DNA from: an uncultured Bacilli bacterium
Lineage (GTDB): Bacteria > Bacillota_I > Bacilli_A > ML615J-28 > CAG-313
DNA length: 64,000 nt
Reading direction: 5' to 3'
Assembly (NCBI GenBank): GCA_934098295.1
Contig: CAKONV010000008.1
Span: 12,993-76,992 of the forward strand
The notes beneath the pieces were generated by a model. That model saw only the letters and a program-made list of their open reading frames with translations. It was not told the DNA's origin and did not search any database. Shown piece by piece: positions 1-8,875 of this stretch (position 1 is the first letter of the stretch; every line of letters starts with the position of its first letter). Both the position numbers and the translations under genes were made by a program.

Positions 1-408
1 AATATCTTTGTTTTTTATAAAGTTATAACATATACTTTCATTTCCGGGAGTAATAGCCGCAATACCCAAGGAAAAATTTTTTAAATCTAAGATATCAATG
101 GGATTACCGGTAATTTTATATTTACTCGAAATACGCATTAAATTATGATAACCGGTTTGACCTAAAGCATAAAGGAGCAACTGGCTTGTTTTTCCATTAA
201 TCACATAGGGAATTTTAAGACCTATTATAGGATTAATTTGATTTTTTTTACAGGCTTGATAAAATTTAATAGCTCCATGAAGAACTCCTTCATCGGTAAT
301 TGCTAAATTATTATACCCATATTCTTTAGCTAAAGCTATTAATTCATCCAAATGGCAACTACTTTGTAACAAAGAATATTCACTACGAACATATAAGGGG
401 GTAAACAT
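1..408 (-). CDS. dnaE: DNA polymerase III subunit alpha (DnaE), N-terminal part, cut by window edge
   Basis: Partial gene: 136 codons read from ATG at 408 and the frame is still open at position 1. The start follows a GAGGTGA ribosome site. The peptide begins MFTPLYVRSEYSLLQSSCHL and continues with LAITDEGVLHGAIKFYQAC and NPIIGLKI, the N-terminal PHP domain of replicative polymerase alpha subunits. In canonical PHP domains the first motif is HxHSEYS and the second TDHG; here these are VRSEYS and TDEG, so two metal-binding histidines are missing. That fits the degenerate PHP domains of Firmicute DnaE, where proofreading is done elsewhere. The role would be chromosomal DNA synthesis. Confidence 0.9.
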   Translation of the reverse strand, partial: MFTPLYVRSEYSLLQSSCHLDELIALAKEYGYNNLAITDEGVLHGAIKFYQACKKNQINPIIGLKIPYVINGKTSQLLLYALGQTGYHNLMRISSKYKITGNPIDILDLKNFSLGIAAITPGNESICYNFIKNKDI

Positions 409-446
409 TTCATCACCTCATTTATCTAAGATACCTTCTCTATATT

Positions 447-475
447 ATTTTACCACAATATTAAAAAAAAGACAA
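447..475 (-). promoter_or_regulatory. Promoter of dnaE
   Basis: On the minus strand TTGTCT (470-475) is followed by a 17-nt spacer and TAAAAT (447-452), about 40 nt before the dnaE start. The remaining bases of 409-560 hold only AT-rich spacer. Confidence 0.6.
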
Positions 476-560
476 TTATTAAATAATAAAAATATATCTA
501 CCTTATTGGATAATTAAAAAATTTTACACAAACAATATATTTATAATCCTTTTTTATTTA

Positions 561-606
561 AAAAAAGGTCTTTTTGTGTTGTTTAAATTTTAACACACAA
601 AAAGAC
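561..606 (-). terminator. Rho-independent terminator after the surface-protein pair
   Basis: Inverted repeat GTCTTTTTGTGT / ACACAAAAAGAC with a T-run on the minus strand (ccttttttt). It lies directly after the stop codon at 619, so it ends the 4694-619 operon; it also has T-runs on the other strand. Confidence 0.8.
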
Positions 607-618
607 ATCTAAATTTTT

Positions 619-2856
619 TTATAATAAATTCTTTTTTCTAACCCTTACTCTTATAAATTTTAGTACTATTAAACTAGTTGGCAGTAATAATATAATTATA
701 CCAGATACAATCAAACAATATTTTAAAATTGAGGAATTAGAATCAACATAATAATCTATTATTGATACATCATCAACTTTTAATACTTTAAGATTCTCAA
801 CATTTTTAGGATTTAATAATTTTAAAATTACATTTGATATACTACCATTCACATAATTTACTTTAAAATTCATGGAAATATGTTCGTTTTCAATTTGATA
901 ATTAAACACTTCCTTTTCTAAAAGCTTTGATTTTCCTAAATTATAAACAAAAAATAGTTTGTAAGTAGAAAAATTATGAAGTTCATCTTCGAAAGAATAA
1001 TCATCAATTATTTTTTTCTCATATTCTATTTTACCATTGACATATTTTACAAGTTTCATATACATAAATGTTTGATCAGTATCCATGATTTTATAATCTA
1101 AAATTGTGTTATCTTTAGTATGTTCTTTATTAACCTCAAGTGTTGCTTCTTTTTTAAGAAAACTTATGGAAAGGCGTTTTTCTATTTCTTGATGATATAA
1201 TTTATTATTTTTATAATAACTAATGCTATTTATAACATAAACTTTTCTTAAAGGAACACTTGAAGAAAATAAAATATCAATACTATCTTTTTTACATACA
1301 TAGGAAGTATATTCTTCATTATTTATCACTAACTTTTCAATGCTATCTAAACCATTAGGTATTTCCATTGTAATAGTAGCATTTTGTCCACAAAAAACAT
1401 CAACATCTGTTGGAATATAAGCTATATTATCGCTATTGTAATAATTGTTTACAACATAAATATTATATGTTTCTTTATCTCCATTTACATTAGTTATCTC
1501 AATTACATGTTCTCCCGTTTCTTTTAAAATTTCTCCATAATATATTTTTTTATTATCCATAGTAGCATGTCCAAAAAATTCTAAGACTTTACCAACTTCA
1601 TATATTCCTTGGTCAATAAAATTAGTATAGGGCAGAACAATCATGGTATTTATAAAAGTGAATATACTTCCATCACTTTTTATAGCCTCATATGTAATAT
1701 CATATTTTCCATGAATTAGTTTTTCTAAATAGGGACTAGCTAGTTTATAAGAAAAATCATACTTATCAAAAAATGATTCTATTTGAAATATATTGGTATC
1801 ATATTCATCATAATAATCATGATCACAATAAAGAGGTTCTTGTTTAATTATTTCAAATTCTTCAATTCTTTTTAAGATTATTTTTTCATCACTTACAACA
1901 CTTATATATAAATAACCCAAATATATATAATAATCTTGCATGTTAGAAAAAGGAATACTATATATTAAATCATTATTGAATATCAGCTCTATATTACCAC
2001 CATTATCACCAATACTTAAATAACCATTTTGACTTTTTAAATGTGGTAAAAGATTATAATTGTAATATTTTTCATCCAAATTAAATTTATTATAATTAGT
2101 CAAATTTAGGTCTAAATCATATATATAATTATTAGAACTAGTTATTAAATTAAAAATTAAACGATTCTTTTGGATGGTAAGATTTTTAATTTGTTCATTA
2201 TTAGTATCTTCATTTAAATAACAAACATCCACTATTTCTAAATCATTATTACATTTTACAATTGCACTTTTAAAACAACCATAATCTCCTACTTGTACAA
2301 AACAACTATCTTTCGAAAAACCACTACGATATAGATTCATATAGTAATAATCTTCAATGATTACTAATTCCTTAAAACACTCCTTGCCACTACCGCCATA
2401 TATTTTTTCTTTTGTTATATTTAAACTACTATCGAATATAGCGATGTAGGCATCTTCATCTTTACATCCAACTATTACTAATTGGTTGTTGTTTATTAAA
2501 CACTTATGGATACTTGTTTTATCAAGCAATTTTTTTTCAATGTTTAAATTATGTTTACTGATTCTTAAAACAAAACTATCATTTTCTAACATAAGAACAG
2601 CATACATATAATTTGTATCATCAGTAAGTGAAGTTATAAGGCCTTTTTCCAAAGGATAAGAAGTACCATTATAGTTTAAATAACTATAAGAATTCACTGT
2701 ATAGCCATAAATTTCTGGCGTAAGATTTATAATTGTTTGTTTTTGATTGGTTGTTTCCCAAATTTGTGTTTCCTCAAAGGTTTCTTTGGCAGAAGTTTTT
2801 TGCCTATTAAAAAATAATACTACTAAAAAAGCCAATACTAAAAAGAATTTTTTCAT
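619..2856 (-). CDS. Large exported surface protein with C-terminal membrane anchor, function unknown
   Basis: 745 aa from the ATG at 2856; a longer frame exists upstream, but only this start has a GGGAGAAAG ribosome site and begins with a signal peptide (MKKFFLVLAFLVVLFF, then SAKE). The last 40 residues hold one membrane segment (YCLIVSGIIILLLPTSLIVL) followed by a basic tail RVRVRKKNLL. The body is rich in Tyr, Asn and short beta-like stretches (blade-like repeats of the type YLYISVVSDEKIILKRIEEF) and an Ig-like part around HVIEITNVNGDKETYNIYVV. It overlaps the upstream gene by ATGA, so the two are translated together, and both share this architecture: probable paralogues displayed on the cell surface. 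I do not recognise a named family. Confidence 0.75.
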   Translation of the reverse strand: MKKFFLVLAFLVVLFFNRQKTSAKETFEETQIWETTNQKQTIINLTPEIYGYTVNSYSYLNYNGTSYPLEKGLITSLTDDTNYMYAVLMLENDSFVLRISKHNLNIEKKLLDKTSIHKCLINNNQLVIVGCKDEDAYIAIFDSSLNITKEKIYGGSGKECFKELVIIEDYYYMNLYRSGFSKDSCFVQVGDYGCFKSAIVKCNNDLEIVDVCYLNEDTNNEQIKNLTIQKNRLIFNLITSSNNYIYDLDLNLTNYNKFNLDEKYYNYNLLPHLKSQNGYLSIGDNGGNIELIFNNDLIYSIPFSNMQDYYIYLGYLYISVVSDEKIILKRIEEFEIIKQEPLYCDHDYYDEYDTNIFQIESFFDKYDFSYKLASPYLEKLIHGKYDITYEAIKSDGSIFTFINTMIVLPYTNFIDQGIYEVGKVLEFFGHATMDNKKIYYGEILKETGEHVIEITNVNGDKETYNIYVVNNYYNSDNIAYIPTDVDVFCGQNATITMEIPNGLDSIEKLVINNEEYTSYVCKKDSIDILFSSSVPLRKVYVINSISYYKNNKLYHQEIEKRLSISFLKKEATLEVNKEHTKDNTILDYKIMDTDQTFMYMKLVKYVNGKIEYEKKIIDDYSFEDELHNFSTYKLFFVYNLGKSKLLEKEVFNYQIENEHISMNFKVNYVNGSISNVILKLLNPKNVENLKVLKVDDVSIIDYYVDSNSSILKYCLIVSGIIILLLPTSLIVLKFIRVRVRKKNLL

Positions 2857-4694
2857 TTTATCTTTCTCCCTAAAACAAAATATGAAACAACACTTACAAC
2901 TATGGTAAGAATAGGAATCAATAAATACCATAAATTCTTATTTAACAAATTGTTTTCATAATCGTTAATCATTAAATTTTGTTTTACTTTTACTTCACTT
3001 ATCTCTTGTTTAACAAAATCTTTTATTATGTAATTTTGATTATATTCTCCATCCTTAATTTCTTTTATTTTCACATCAACTACTTTAAAATTAATCGTTA
3101 CTGCCTCATCATTATTACCGATGACTTCAAGAACATATGTTCCCGGTGTCAAAATATGGGTGTTTTCATCTATCAATTCATTATTTAATTTACCTATACC
3201 ATTAAAATAAATTTTAACACCTAGATCATAACAATTATTTTCCCAAATATTAGTATCCAAATCTACTTTTTCTTTTTTTTGAACAACTACATCATATGTT
3301 TCAAAATCATAATAATAAGTTAAGATGTAAGTTCCAAAGATATTTTTATTTATTTTAGTAAGTGATTTATTTTCGTCAAAAACAGCATTATTGCCATTGT
3401 ATAAATAATTATCTTTAACAAGTACTGAGTAATTATATTTTTTTATATTTAAATAATTAAAGCTATAGAGAATGATATATGAGCCTGTATTCTTTATAAA
3501 ACCATCTAATTCATTTAAATAAATTTCTGATTTTATTTCATAATTTGTACCAATAGTTCTTATAAAAAAATTATTGTTGTATGAATATATAATATTGATA
3601 GCCTCTCCACTTATAAATAAACTAGTGGCTAGATAATTGTCAAAAAAATATTCATCAATAATTTCTAATTCTTGATTGGAATCAATTTTATACAAAACAT
3701 TTTTGCTGGCGCTAATTTTATAATTGTATACATGCATTACTAAATAAACTTCATCATCTTTTATAGCTGATGATACATATTTGTTCATTTTAGAATTTGT
3801 TAATTTATTTCTTGTATATATATCATTTTCAAAATCTAAAACGATATATTCAATATCATTAGGCTTCTCAATAATTAAATAAATATTTTCCGTGATTATC
3901 ACATCAAGTACCTTATCACATCCTATTTCACCAAAATTATAATATTTTATTATTTTTAGTGTATATTTATCAACTATAAATAAAAAGCTATCTTCTTCTA
4001 ATCCTTGATGTTTAAAATTGCCATCACTAGAAGTTGTATATCCGACTATATACAAGTAATCACTATCAAAATCTAAGTTTGTAATTATATCATTTCTATT
4101 TCCTATATAACTATCTTCTCCTAAAATTATTCCTTTTATATCCATTAGAAATAAATAGCCATCATAACCGGTTTTACTATTATATATATTTCCAATACCA
4201 TAGATTACTTGTAATTCTTCATCATAATAAATATGATTAATATCTACATCTTCTGTTTGTTGAATATATTCTGATTTTACGATATCAAAACCTTTTATTA
4301 GCACATAGTAAAAGTTAGCATCGCATACTAAATATATATATTTATCTTTTAGGGCGATAACATCTTTGATTTCTACATCCTTAATTTCTTCTTCATCTAT
4401 ATCTATTATTTCTTGATAGCTAGCATTTTCATCAACAATTTCTACTTCTCTTATAAATTCTTTAGAACTGCTATTTTGTTTATATGTCACAAAATATTTT
4501 CCTTTTTGATTGAAATTTACATTACTATTGATTAGTTGATAACCATCCATATCTAAATTAATATTATTGCCAATGTTAATAACTAATTTTTTTAAACTTA
4601 AAGGAGTACTTGCCTTTAAATAACATAAGTATGTTAATAATACTAACAATAACAAATTAATTATACTTAATTTTAATAAAAATTTCTTTATCAT
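2853..4694 (-). CDS. Large membrane-anchored extracellular protein, beta-propeller-like, function unknown
   Basis: 613 aa. The start at 4694 was chosen because GAGGT lies 7 nt upstream and the product then begins with a signal/anchor segment (MIKKFLLKLSIINLLLLVLL). Residues ~100-400 consist of repeated units such as SDYLYIVGYTTSSDG and DEVYLVMHVYNYK, typical of beta-propeller blades; residues ~450-570 resemble two Ig-like modules (GTYVLEVIGN). A C-terminal membrane segment (WYLLIPILTIVVSVVSYFVL) is followed by GRKIK. Same layout as the downstream gene, with which it overlaps by four bases. Its role is unknown; adhesion or envelope surveillance are guesses only. Confidence 0.75.
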   Translation of the reverse strand: MIKKFLLKLSIINLLLLVLLTYLCYLKASTPLSLKKLVINIGNNINLDMDGYQLINSNVNFNQKGKYFVTYKQNSSSKEFIREVEIVDENASYQEIIDIDEEEIKDVEIKDVIALKDKYIYLVCDANFYYVLIKGFDIVKSEYIQQTEDVDINHIYYDEELQVIYGIGNIYNSKTGYDGYLFLMDIKGIILGEDSYIGNRNDIITNLDFDSDYLYIVGYTTSSDGNFKHQGLEEDSFLFIVDKYTLKIIKYYNFGEIGCDKVLDVIITENIYLIIEKPNDIEYIVLDFENDIYTRNKLTNSKMNKYVSSAIKDDEVYLVMHVYNYKISASKNVLYKIDSNQELEIIDEYFFDNYLATSLFISGEAINIIYSYNNNFFIRTIGTNYEIKSEIYLNELDGFIKNTGSYIILYSFNYLNIKKYNYSVLVKDNYLYNGNNAVFDENKSLTKINKNIFGTYILTYYYDFETYDVVVQKKEKVDLDTNIWENNCYDLGVKIYFNGIGKLNNELIDENTHILTPGTYVLEVIGNNDEAVTINFKVVDVKIKEIKDGEYNQNYIIKDFVKQEISEVKVKQNLMINDYENNLLNKNLWYLLIPILTIVVSVVSYFVLGRKIK

Positions 4695-4775
4695 TTTAGT
4701 TACCTCTTTTTCACTTAATAATACAAGAATTTTTTTCATTTTGCTTTTTCGTAATATTTTATATCTGTCAACAAA

Positions 4776-4797
4776 AAAAGACCCAAAAGGGTCTTTT
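4776..4797 (-). terminator. Terminator after ytxK
   Basis: Perfect stem AAAAGACCC-AAAA-GGGTCTTTT with T-runs on both strands. It separates the methyltransferase-like gene (ends 4829) from the surface-protein operon. Confidence 0.85.
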
Positions 4798-4828
4798 GTG
4801 TTTACTATTTTTAACAAAATAATCTAAA

Positions 4829-5845
4829 TTATTTGATGCATTCTTTTATTTTATTCATTACTTGTAAGAATTGATCTTTTTTTTCTAGAGGTGGCAATAC
4901 AAATATTTCCGTTCCTTTATTTGTTTTCTCTTTGTTATCTAAAATAAGAATTGACTTTGTTTTCGCATTTTTTTGAAAAAATGTTTCTGGCAAAGCTATT
5001 AAGCAAAGAATGTTACCATTTTTTTCTAATAATTCTTTAAATTCTAAACTACCTTTTTGAGAGAAAAAGTCGTTATCTATTAAATATAAATATTTGATTT
5101 TTTTGGTTATCTTTAGGTAATGTTCAATTACTAGATATGGAAAGTATCTAACATTACCATCATATAATTTAGAATGATAATTACTATTTTCATAATCATA
5201 ACATGCTAAATCTGATATTACTATATCAACATCACTTGGTAAAACATTTAGAGCATCTTCATAAAAAATATCTAAGGGGATTTGAATCATATTAGCTTTT
5301 GTAACTGCTATCCGAGCCATTAGTTCATGATTATCAAATCCAACTAAACTTACATTTTTTTGAATATGATTAGCCACTGTAAAAGCTAAGTTACCTACTC
5401 CAAAGTTCATATCTAAAATTGTAACATTATTTTGGTCTTTTACAACTTCTTTAACAATCATGCTTACAAGAATAGCTGTAGCATCAGGAGTAATATAGTC
5501 TAAAGGAAAGTTAACATTTTTGAATCCTTTAATATCTAAGAGTAATAAGGCTCTTCTTACTTCTTCGCTATTTACCTTATTATCTATAAAAAATTGTTTT
5601 AATTCTTCTATTTTTTTATCAATTTGTTGAAGTTGCTCATCATCAAAAATATCTAATGGTTCATCATTTAAAAAATAATTAATAATTTTTATTAAACATT
5701 CATAAAAATTTGTATGCATTTTTTCAACATTATAGTTAGAAACTGCTGTATTTTCATATAATTCATTGCGAGTGGCATGATAGTATAACATGGAAGCTTC
5801 TTCTAAAAGATCCGTTATTTTTAAAATTTTTTCATCGGTTGTCAT
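4829..5845 (-). CDS. ytxK: YtxK-like class I methyltransferase-fold protein
   Basis: 338 aa. N-terminal helical region (1-~110), then a Rossmann-type N6-adenine methylase domain: SAM-binding ILDMNFGVGNLAF (~residue 145), acidic VGFDNHE, and motif IV region VISDLACYDYEN where active adenine methylases have (D/N)PP(Y/F). The DLAC replacement means catalysis is doubtful, as in other YtxK proteins. The start codon lies inside the end of the flavoprotein gene (14-nt overlap), so the two are co-translated. From memory, B. subtilis ytxK sits close to ytfJ and ytfI; those two genes are found just upstream here, which supports the name. Its cellular role is not established. Confidence 0.75.
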   Translation of the reverse strand: MTTDEKILKITDLLEEASMLYYHATRNELYENTAVSNYNVEKMHTNFYECLIKIINYFLNDEPLDIFDDEQLQQIDKKIEELKQFFIDNKVNSEEVRRALLLLDIKGFKNVNFPLDYITPDATAILVSMIVKEVVKDQNNVTILDMNFGVGNLAFTVANHIQKNVSLVGFDNHELMARIAVTKANMIQIPLDIFYEDALNVLPSDVDIVISDLACYDYENSNYHSKLYDGNVRYFPYLVIEHYLKITKKIKYLYLIDNDFFSQKGSLEFKELLEKNGNILCLIALPETFFQKNAKTKSILILDNKEKTNKGTEIFVLPPLEKKDQFLQVMNKIKECIK

Positions 5846-7088
5846 TAGTATCCTCCTTAGTCAATTTTTTTGAAATTTCATGGCCTACAAGCATTCCGCT
5901 TGCTAACGCCCAATGTAGATTGTATCCTCCACACAATCCATCAATATCTAGTAGTTCTCCACAAATATATGCCTGTGGCATTTTCTTTATTTCAAGTGTT
6001 TCTTCGTTTACTTCGTCTAAACTAACGCCGCCAACGGTTACTTGAGATGCCGTAAAACCATAGTCACCAGTAATTTCAATTGCATAATTTTTAATGTTAT
6101 TTACTAATCTTTCTAAATCAGATATTTCTAGTGATAATACGCTTTTTTTGTTGTCTAACTTGCTTCTTTTAATAATCATTACATTTAACATTTTGGCAAA
6201 CATTCCTGTTAAAAAATCATTAATAGAAACATTAGAATTATTTTTCTTACGAGTGATAAGTATGTTTAAAAGTTCATTAGCAGTATATTCAGGCATTAAG
6301 TCTAAGATTAAAAAATAGTCCTTTTTCATCCTTTTAATGTAACTTGAAGCATTCATAATAACAATACCACTTAAGCCATCATCTTTAAATAATACCTCGC
6401 CATTTTCTTTAAATTCTACTAATTGCTTTTCTTTATTTTTTAGCATTACTAAACATTTAACTCTTATACCGCTTAAAGGTCGCATTTCGCTTTCTTTACT
6501 TTTTAAGCCAACAAGTCCGGGATAAAAAGGAGTAGTAGATACTTTAAAAGGACTAAGTAATTTATATCCAGTTCCATTAGAACCAAGTTTAGGTGATGAC
6601 ATTCCACCGTTTGCGAAAACTAAATAATCGGCAGTCAAACATTCTTTTGTTTCAGTGTAAAGGTAATATTTATTATTTTTAACTATTATTTTGCTAACTT
6701 TATAATTTGTTTTTATAATAACATTCAATTCATCAAGTCTTTTTCTTAATACATCCAAAAATGAAGTGGCTAAAAGAGCATATGGGTAGGTTCTTCCCTC
6801 ATCTAATTCTTTTTTTAATAATCCTATTTTTTCTAAATAACTACAAACATTATCATAACCATATTTAGTTATAATACCTTCAACAAAACTAGGATGATTA
6901 TAATTATCTTTTGTTAAATTGCGGTTTGTGAAGTTACATCTACCATTTCCAGTAGCTAAAATCTTTTTGCCTATTTTATCTAATTGTTCAACAATTGTTA
7001 TTTTCACACCAGTTTTTCTACTTTCACCAAGACTTAAAGCTGTAAAAATGCCTGATGCTCCACCACCTATTATAACTACTTCTTTCAT
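5832..7088 (-). CDS. HI0933/YhiN-family flavoprotein (NAD(P)/FAD-dependent oxidoreductase)
   Basis: 418 aa. Begins with a dinucleotide-binding motif MKEVVIIGGGASGIFTAL, followed by IVEQLDKIGKKILATGNGRCNFTN, the family signature, and ends with the FAD-binding C-terminal motif AYICGELLDIDGLCGGYNLH and ALASGMLVG. Length matches the usual ~400-420 aa. The family is cytoplasmic and widespread; its substrate is not known. First gene of a two-gene unit with ytxK, from the promoter at 7156-7184. Confidence 0.88.
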   Translation of the reverse strand: MKEVVIIGGGASGIFTALSLGESRKTGVKITIVEQLDKIGKKILATGNGRCNFTNRNLTKDNYNHPSFVEGIITKYGYDNVCSYLEKIGLLKKELDEGRTYPYALLATSFLDVLRKRLDELNVIIKTNYKVSKIIVKNNKYYLYTETKECLTADYLVFANGGMSSPKLGSNGTGYKLLSPFKVSTTPFYPGLVGLKSKESEMRPLSGIRVKCLVMLKNKEKQLVEFKENGEVLFKDDGLSGIVIMNASSYIKRMKKDYFLILDLMPEYTANELLNILITRKKNNSNVSINDFLTGMFAKMLNVMIIKRSKLDNKKSVLSLEISDLERLVNNIKNYAIEITGDYGFTASQVTVGGVSLDEVNEETLEIKKMPQAYICGELLDIDGLCGGYNLHWALASGMLVGHEISKKLTKEDTNDNR

Positions 7089-7155
7089 TTTTTATTTTCC
7101 TCATTTTTATTTTTACTCATCACATAATATAGTTATGTAAAATAAGATATAAATT

Positions 7156-7184
7156 ATTATACTACATAAAGTTAAATTTTGAAA
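7156..7184 (-). promoter_or_regulatory. Promoter of the flavoprotein-ytxK operon
   Basis: TTTCAA (7179-7184), 17-nt spacer, TATAAT (7156-7161) on the minus strand, 70 nt before the ATG at 7088. Confidence 0.55.
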
Positions 7185-7190
7185 GAAAAA

Positions 7191-7213
7191 GGTCTTTAGT
7201 ACTAACTAAAGAC
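7191..7213 (-). terminator. Terminator overlapping the end of gerW
   Basis: GTCTTTAGT-TAGT-ACTAAAGAC followed by CTTTTTCTTTC on the minus strand. The stop codon of gerW (7206) lies inside the stem. Confidence 0.8.
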
Positions 7214-7595
7214 TCTCACTTTTGGTATCTTTTATTGTTTTAATTATTTTAGTCACAGCATTAGGAATAAAATCACTAATAGTTTCTAACGCATGTGTTG
7301 AAGTATCTAAATGTAAAACTTTAACATCGCCATTTACATATACTAAAAAAGCGATAGGTGTAATAGACGTCATACCACCAGCTCCCCCACCAAAAGGATA
7401 CTCACCATCTATATACGGTTTTGGCATTTGTTGATCTAATCCTCCACTTATAAAACTATATTTTACTCTGGAGATGGGAATGACTACCGCTTCTCCTAAA
7501 TTCATAGGACTTCCAACAATCATATCAACATCAGCGATTTCTTTAATGCTAACCATTGATATTTTTAATAATTCGGTTATTTGATGATTGTTCAT
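7206..7595 (-). CDS. gerW: GerW/YtfJ family protein
   Basis: 129 aa. Contains the family hallmarks: SIKEIADVDMIVGSPMNLGEAVVIPISRVKYSF and the glycine-rich DGEYPFGGGAGGMTSITPIAFL, split here by ordinary sequence. In B. subtilis this protein (YtfJ/GerW) is needed for spore germination, but homologues occur in many non-sporulating Firmicutes, so a spore role cannot be assumed here. An AAGGAAGG ribosome site precedes the start. The start lies 47 nt inside the end of the upstream ytfI-like gene, a conserved pair. Confidence 0.9.
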   Translation of the reverse strand: MNNHQITELLKISMVSIKEIADVDMIVGSPMNLGEAVVIPISRVKYSFISGGLDQQMPKPYIDGEYPFGGGAGGMTSITPIAFLVYVNGDVKVLHLDTSTHALETISDFIPNAVTKIIKTIKDTKSESL

Positions 7596-8106
7596 TTTTT
7601 GCCTTCCTTATCTTTTTTAAATTACTCAATAGAAAATAAACTAATCGATAGATTTTACTACTTATTCTTATGTCTATTTCAAGATCAAAATCTATATCCT
7701 TTATTTTCGATTTTAAACAACTTTTTTTAATTTTTCTTAAGTTTATTAATAAAAAATTTTGTAGAAAAGAATATATATAAATATTTGTTAAATACAAGCC
7801 AATATTACTAACATAACTACTACTATCAACCGCAAAATATATTACTTCTCCATCAAACTGTTTAATTAGATTTTTAATCAAAGGTTGATATTTTTTAAAC
7901 TTAGCAATATTATTTTGATTAATGTTAATATTGATGTTATTCATGTTTTTAAAAATAACTTTATTCAAACCTATTTTAATTCTTAATAATTTGCCTATAA
8001 TTAGATAGGTATGAAATATATTTTGATTAACTTTAATTATTTGTATTTCTACATTTGTTATCAGTAAAAGAAAAAGAAAAATTAATATGATTATAATAAT
8101 CTTCAT
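7549..8106 (-). CDS. ytfI: YtfI-like (DUF2953) membrane-anchored protein
   Basis: 185 aa, very basic and Ile/Asn-rich. One N-terminal membrane segment (IIIIILIFLFLLLI), then a short beta-rich region and a C-terminal conserved stretch DIRISSKIYRLVYFLLSNLKKI. The assignment rests mainly on position: it overlaps gerW by 47 nt, as YtfI does with YtfJ in bacilli; sequence similarity judged by eye is weaker. It is transcribed divergently from yidD across a 75-nt gap. Confidence 0.65.
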   Translation of the reverse strand: MKIIIIILIFLFLLLITNVEIQIIKVNQNIFHTYLIIGKLLRIKIGLNKVIFKNMNNINININQNNIAKFKKYQPLIKNLIKQFDGEVIYFAVDSSSYVSNIGLYLTNIYIYSFLQNFLLINLRKIKKSCLKSKIKDIDFDLEIDIRISSKIYRLVYFLLSNLKKIRKAKNEQSSNNRIIKNING

Positions 8107-8181
8107 ATCTATATTTTTTACATTTGATTAGTATTTTATACATACATTTGATATAATAAAGTATATAAGAGGTTATTAACA

Positions 8182-8721
8182 ATGGGTATAAATGATAAAA
8201 TGATAAAACTAATTGAAAAGTATCAAAATAATAAACTTCCTAATACACCCCCTAGATGTGTTCACATTCCAACTTGTTCTTCTTATTCAAAGGAATGTTA
8301 TAAAAAGTTTAATTTTTTTAAAGCTACTTTTTTAACTATTAAAAGAATTATTTTTTGTACACCCCTTAATAAAAAACTTTATGATCCTGTGCCATTAACA
8401 AAAAAAGAAAAAATAAAGGATAAAGAATTAAAAAAAATAGCAGCTGAAATTGAGCCACTAATTCTTTCCTATTACCAAAATTATCCTAATTCTTATCCAA
8501 TAAATCTTTGTGATTTCATATATCAAATAACATTTAATACTTCTATAGAATCAAATATTGATATATCTAATCTAAGTACTATTAACAATAATGATTTAAT
8601 AATTATATTTTACAAACGAATTGATATTCTCATCAATCTTATTAAAAAAAAGAAACTACCATTTAACAAAAAGAAAAGCCTTGAAGATATTAAATCATTT
8701 TTGTCTAGTATTACATTTTAA
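8182..8721 (+). CDS. yidD: YidD-family membrane protein insertion factor with a C-terminal extension
   Basis: 179 aa. Residues ~20-72 carry the YidD core: PPRCVHIPTCSSYSKECYKK, KRIIFCTPLNKK and YDPVP, with the conserved cysteines. YidD helps YidC-mediated insertion of inner-membrane proteins and is usually 70-110 aa; here about 100 further residues follow (IKDKELKKIAAEIEPLILSY, then SYPINLCDFIYQITF and a Lys-rich end) that match nothing I recognise. A strong terminator follows, so it is monocistronic. Confidence 0.85.
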   Translation: MGINDKMIKLIEKYQNNKLPNTPPRCVHIPTCSSYSKECYKKFNFFKATFLTIKRIIFCTPLNKKLYDPVPLTKKEKIKDKELKKIAAEIEPLILSYYQNYPNSYPINLCDFIYQITFNTSIESNIDISNLSTINNNDLIIIFYKRIDILINLIKKKKLPFNKKKSLEDIKSFLSSITF

Positions 8722-8728
8722 CATCATT

Positions 8729-8767
8729 AGCTGAAAAATAATATTATTTTATTTTTCAGCCTTTTTT
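8729..8767 (+). terminator. Terminator of yidD
   Basis: GCTGAAAAATA / TATTTTTCAGC stem followed by CTTTTTT on the plus strand. Confidence 0.85.
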
Positions 8768-8875
8768 AAATTTTATAAAAAAAAGAAAACTCCTATATCC
8801 ATCATTTGTGTAAAGTAAATATATCTTTTTACTCACTCAAACTAACAATAAGAGTTTGCTCTTTTTTATAAAATA

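Noticed and set aside
8850..8866. Small AAGAG/CTCTT hairpin with T-run on the plus strand
   Set aside because: Only a 5-bp stem and no gene upstream on that strand that lacks a terminator.
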